10,023 bases of DNA from Polyangiaceae bacterium (GTDB taxonomy: Bacteria > Myxococcota_A > Polyangia > Polyangiales > Polyangiaceae). The notes beneath the pieces are model-generated. The model had not been told where the DNA came from, ran no database searches, and saw nothing but the letters and a program-made list of their open reading frames with translations. The position numbers and the translations under genes were made by a program. Where the stretch lies: NCBI GenBank assembly GCA_025934595.1, contig JAICXU010000055.1, positions 1-10,023 of the forward strand, written 5' to 3'. This document shows, piece after piece, positions 6,766 to 10,023 of the stretch (position 1 is its first letter; each line of letters opens with the position of its first letter).

Positions 6766-9117
6766 ATGGCCCTCACTCAAGATGATCTCGTCGATATCGA
6801 CGCGTATTGGCGTGCCGCGAATTTTCTCACGGTGGGCCAGATTTACTTGCAAGACAATCCTCTGCTCCGCGAGCCCCTTCGGCCCGAGCACATCAAGCCG
6901 CGCTTGCTCGGGCATTGGGGCACTTCTCCGGGACTGAGTCTCATTTACGCACACCTCAATCGCGCGATTCGCGCGCGCGACTTGGACCTGATCCTGCTCG
7001 CCGGTCCTGGTCACGGCGGACCTGCGATCGTGGCGAACGCGTATCTCGAAGGGACTTATTCGGAGATTTATCCTGCGATCTCTCGAGATGCGTCGGGCCT
7101 GCGATCGCTGTTTCGCCAATTCTCGACGCCCGGAGGAATTCCGAGCCACGTCGGGCCCGCGACTCCAGGATCGATCCACGAAGGTGGCGAGCTCGGCTAC
7201 GTGCTCGCGCATGCGTTCGGCGCCGCGTTCGACAATCCGAGACTCAAGGTCGTCGCCGTCGTCGGTGACGGCGAGGCGGAGACCGGACCGCTCGAAGGGT
7301 CGTGGAAGGGGATCAGCTTCCTGAATCCCGCGCGCGATGGCGCGGTGCTGCCGATCCTGCATTTGAACGGCTACAAGATCGCGGGGCCCACCGTCCTCGG
7401 GCGCGCCTCGGACGAAGACATCGCGCGGCTCTTGATGGGCCATGGGTACGAGCCGAAATTCGTGGAGGGTCACGATCCATCGAAAATTCACCTGGATTTC
7501 GCGTCAGCGCTGGACGCGAGCTTCGACGCGATCGACCGGATTCAATCCGATGCGCGCGCCCGAGCGAACGTCGATCGAAAGCCACGCTGGCCGATGATCG
7601 TGCTGCGAACTCCGAAGGGATGGACCGGTCCGCGCGAGGTCGACGGCATTCCGATCGAAGGAACCTTTCGCGCTCATCAAGTTCCGCTCGCGGAGGTGCG
7701 AACGAACGCCGAGCACTTGGCGATGCTCGAGGATTGGATGAAGAGCTATCGCCCCGACGAGCTCTTCGACGCGCAAGGCAAGCTCGCCTCGAAGCTCGCG
7801 GCGCTGGCGCCGAAGGGAGCGCGTCGAATGAGCGCGAATCCCCACGCGAACGGCGGCCGCGTTTCGAAGCCTCTCGATTTGCCCGACTTCAAGTCCTATG
7901 CGATCGACGTTCCGCGCGCGGGCTCCGAAAAACACGAGTCCACGAAGCAGCTCGGCCAAATGCTTCGCGACGTGTACGTGAAAAATCCGACGACCTTTCG
8001 TTTGTTCTGTCCCGACGAGACGAGCTCGAATCGGCTCGGCGCGGTGTTCGAGGTCGAGGAGCGCTGCCTCGTCGCGGCCACGATTCCGAACGACGATCAC
8101 GTTTCACCCGCTGGGCGCGTGATGGAAGTGCTGAGCGAGCACAACTGCGAAGGCTGGCTCGAGGGCTACGTTCTCACGGGACGTCACGGTCTCTTCGCGA
8201 CGTACGAAGCGTTCGCGCTGATCGTCGCGTCGATGACGACGCAGCACGCGAAATGGCTCGAGACGTGCGAATCGCTTCCGTGGCGCGCGCCCATCCCGTC
8301 GCTCAACATCTTGCTCACCTCCACCTGTTGGCGAAACGATCATAACGGTTTCAGCCATCAGGGACCCGGCTTCATGGACACGATCGTCTCGAAGAAGGGC
8401 ACCGTCGCGCGCGTGTATCTGCCGCCGGACGCGAACTGTCTGCTGTCGGTCGCCGATCATTGTCTGCGAAGTCGTAGCTACGTGAACCTCGTCATCATCG
8501 ACAAACAGCCGGAGCTGCAATGGCTCGACATGACCGCGGCGCGAGAGCACTGCGCGCGCGGCGCTTCGGTGTGGCGGTGGGCGAGCACCGCAAACGGAGA
8601 AGATCCCGACATCGTGCTTGCGTGCGCGGGTGACGTGGCGACCCTCGAGACGATGGCGGCCGCATCTTGGCTGCGAGCACGCGCGCCGGATCTTCGCGTG
8701 CGCGTCGTCAACGTCGTGGATCTGATGTCGCTCTTTTCGCCGTCGGATCACCCGCACGGCATGAACGCGGATCGATTCGAGGAGCTCTTCACCAAAGACA
8801 AGGACGTCATTTTCGCGTTTCACGGGTACGCGGGCGGGGTGCACCAGCTTCTTCACGGTCGTCCGGATCCATCGCGCTTTCACGTTCGCGGCTATCGCGA
8901 GGAAGGGACGACGACGACGCCGTTCGACATGGTGGTGCTGAACCAAACGAGCCGTTATCACCTCGTCATCGAAGCGTTGAAGCGTGCGCGTCGCGTTCCA
9001 GAGCACGCCGATCTGCTCGTCGACGAATGTCGCAGCATGCTGAAGAAGCACACCGCATACGTGTGCGAGCACTTCGAGGATCTGCCGGAAATCCGTGATT
9101 GGAAGTGGCCGGGATGA
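6766..9117 (+). CDS. xfp: Phosphoketolase (xylulose-5-phosphate/fructose-6-phosphate type)
   Basis: This 783-residue, full-length enzyme depends on thiamine diphosphate. It splits xylulose 5-phosphate, and often fructose 6-phosphate, with phosphate to give acetyl phosphate plus glyceraldehyde 3-phosphate or erythrose 4-phosphate. Family landmarks run throughout: GHWGTSPGL (His50), GPGHGGPA (His83), PGSIHEGGELGY (about 134-145, Glu139), the cofactor motif GDGEAETGP (167-175), LPILHLNGYKIAGPT (195-209), FRAHQVPL (His304), PDETSSNRL (416-424), LSEHNCEGWLEGY (Glu458), WRNDHNGFSHQGPGF (His526, His531) and VYLPPDANCLLSVADHCLRS (550-569). All active-site residues I can place are kept. Ala132 stands where I recall Glu in the usual ETPGS. 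The sequence cannot tell dual-specific from xylulose-only enzymes. The ATGA overlap with ackA shows translational coupling to the enzyme that uses acetyl phosphate. It is cytoplasmic. Confidence 0.97.
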   Translation: MALTQDDLVDIDAYWRAANFLTVGQIYLQDNPLLREPLRPEHIKPRLLGHWGTSPGLSLIYAHLNRAIRARDLDLILLAGPGHGGPAIVANAYLEGTYSEIYPAISRDASGLRSLFRQFSTPGGIPSHVGPATPGSIHEGGELGYVLAHAFGAAFDNPRLKVVAVVGDGEAETGPLEGSWKGISFLNPARDGAVLPILHLNGYKIAGPTVLGRASDEDIARLLMGHGYEPKFVEGHDPSKIHLDFASALDASFDAIDRIQSDARARANVDRKPRWPMIVLRTPKGWTGPREVDGIPIEGTFRAHQVPLAEVRTNAEHLAMLEDWMKSYRPDELFDAQGKLASKLAALAPKGARRMSANPHANGGRVSKPLDLPDFKSYAIDVPRAGSEKHESTKQLGQMLRDVYVKNPTTFRLFCPDETSSNRLGAVFEVEERCLVAATIPNDDHVSPAGRVMEVLSEHNCEGWLEGYVLTGRHGLFATYEAFALIVASMTTQHAKWLETCESLPWRAPIPSLNILLTSTCWRNDHNGFSHQGPGFMDTIVSKKGTVARVYLPPDANCLLSVADHCLRSRSYVNLVIIDKQPELQWLDMTAAREHCARGASVWRWASTANGEDPDIVLACAGDVATLETMAAASWLRARAPDLRVRVVNVVDLMSLFSPSDHPHGMNADRFEELFTKDKDVIFAFHGYAGGVHQLLHGRPDPSRFHVRGYREEGTTTTPFDMVVLNQTSRYHLVIEALKRARRVPEHADLLVDECRSMLKKHTAYVCEHFEDLPEIRDWKWPG

Positions 9118-10023
9118 GCGACCGCGAAGTCGTTCTTTGTTTGAACAGCGGCTCGTCCTCGCTCAAATTCGCGCTCTTCTCGATGAGCAACGAAAGCGAA
9201 CGCGAGATCGCCCGCGGCGCCGTCGAGCGAATCGGCGCCGGCGCAGCGAGCTGGATTCAAGCCGGACAATCGCGGATCGAACGTCGAGAGGAAGTCCGCG
9301 ACGCCTTCGAGGCGCTCGCGATCGCGTCTGCCTTGATCGAGGAGGCGCAGCTGCCCGCGGCGTCGATCGCAGCACATCGTGTCGTGCATGGAGGCCCGCA
9401 CCTTTTCGAGCCGTGTCTCATCGATTCGAACGTGATGCGCACGCTGCATGAAGTCGTTCCGCTCGCTCCGCTCCACATGCCGTTCGCGATCGCCGGAATC
9501 GAAGGCATGCGAACGCAACGACCGACGCTTCCCGAGGTCGCGTGCTTCGATACGGCGTTTCACCGCACGATGCCGGAGGTCGCGCGCCGCTTGCCGCTAC
9601 CGGATCGCTTCGATCGAGACGGCATTCGCAGGTACGGTTTTCACGGCCTCTCGTACGAGTTCGTCGTCACTTCATTGCGTCCGAATATTCCGTCGCGCGC
9701 CGTCATCGCCCATCTCGGCAACGGCGCGAGCCTCGTCGCGTTGAAGGATGGAAAGTCGATCGACACGACGATGGGACTGACGCCCACGGGCGGAATCATG
9801 ATGGGAACGCGCTCCGGTGATTTGGATCCCGGCGTGCTCTTTCATCTGATGAACGCGAAGGCCCTCGCCGCGCACGACGTCGAAGAGCTCGTCGAGCATG
9901 AAGCGGGGCTCACTGCGGTCGGCGGAGCGTCGGACATGAAGTCGCTCCTCGAGCGTCGTGTGAGTGATCCGCGCGCGCGACTCGCGGTCGAGATGTTCGG
10001 CTACGCGGTGCGAAAATCGATCG
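9114..10023 (+). CDS. ackA: Acetate kinase, partial (C-terminus beyond right edge)
   Basis: The first 303 residues of about 400 are present. Acetate kinase interconverts acetyl phosphate plus ADP with acetate plus ATP. The start VLCLNSGSSSLKFALF (7-22) is the classic first ATPase-fold motif with Asn11. HRVVHGG (88-94) gives the substrate-binding Arg89, LAPLH (117-121) gives His121, CFDTAFH (144-150) gives catalytic Asp146, YGFHGLSY (174-181) gives His177, AHLGNGASL (199-207) is the phosphate loop, and MMGTRSGDLDPG (229-240) gives catalytic Arg233. The protein is shorter than typical AckA between residues 20 and 89, and has TPTGG where enterobacterial enzymes have TPLEG. The ATG overlaps the xfp stop as ATGA, and GGAAG lies 8 nt upstream at 9101-9105. 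Placement after xfp indicates that the pair makes ATP from sugar phosphates by substrate-level phosphorylation. Confidence 0.96.
   Translation, partial: MSDREVVLCLNSGSSSLKFALFSMSNESEREIARGAVERIGAGAASWIQAGQSRIERREEVRDAFEALAIASALIEEAQLPAASIAAHRVVHGGPHLFEPCLIDSNVMRTLHEVVPLAPLHMPFAIAGIEGMRTQRPTLPEVACFDTAFHRTMPEVARRLPLPDRFDRDGIRRYGFHGLSYEFVVTSLRPNIPSRAVIAHLGNGASLVALKDGKSIDTTMGLTPTGGIMMGTRSGDLDPGVLFHLMNAKALAAHDVEELVEHEAGLTAVGGASDMKSLLERRVSDPRARLAVEMFGYAVRKSI

Noticed and set aside
5240..7491. Long minus-strand open frames (413 and 457 codons) opposite the APH/P-loop gene and xfp
   Set aside because: Both lie antisense to well-conserved enzymes, have biased composition and show no family motif.

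Overview
The window is high in G+C, dense with genes, and reads as ordinary chromosome from a Gram-negative, respiring bacterium. Lipoprotein and Sec-type signal sequences, a periplasmic copper nitrite reductase and many GC-driven antisense open frames all fit. Codon style and gene content suggest a myxobacterium or other deltaproteobacterial lineage (Myxococcota). That placement is an impression, because the window has no rRNA or other marker gene. I see no tRNA, rRNA, insertion sequence, CRISPR array or phage gene.

The left half (about 1-4836) is a five-gene block on the minus strand. In transcription order it holds nnrS (membrane protein linked to nitric oxide stress), a two-CBS-domain protein with an N-terminal cysteine cluster, nirK (copper nitrite reductase with a fused C-terminal cytochrome c domain), an exported SUMF1/FGE-fold protein lacking the catalytic cysteines, and an SCO/SenC-type copper chaperone lipoprotein that runs off the left edge. 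The last three genes are tightly coupled: a 1-nt gap, then a 4-nt ATGA overlap. Together they suggest nitrite reduction to NO, maturation of the copper enzyme and handling of NO. No nitric oxide reductase or nitrous oxide reductase is visible here.

The right half (about 5099-10023) is a three-gene block on the plus strand. It holds a fused aminoglycoside-phosphotransferase-like/P-loop kinase protein, a full-length phosphoketolase (xfp) and acetate kinase (ackA, cut by the right edge). xfp and ackA overlap by ATGA. Phosphoketolase makes acetyl phosphate from sugar phosphates, and acetate kinase converts it to acetate and ATP, giving ATP by substrate-level phosphorylation without oxygen.

The two blocks diverge from a 262-bp region (4837-5098) that probably holds both promoters. 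The combination of nitrite/NO respiration, a CBS protein, an APH/P-loop protein and phosphoketolase-acetate kinase looks like a low-oxygen survival island. Shared control is inference: I found no convincing FNR/DNR box. The least understood parts are the degenerate SUMF1-like protein in the nirK operon, the cysteine-rich CBS protein, and the kinase-like protein heading the xfp-ackA operon.
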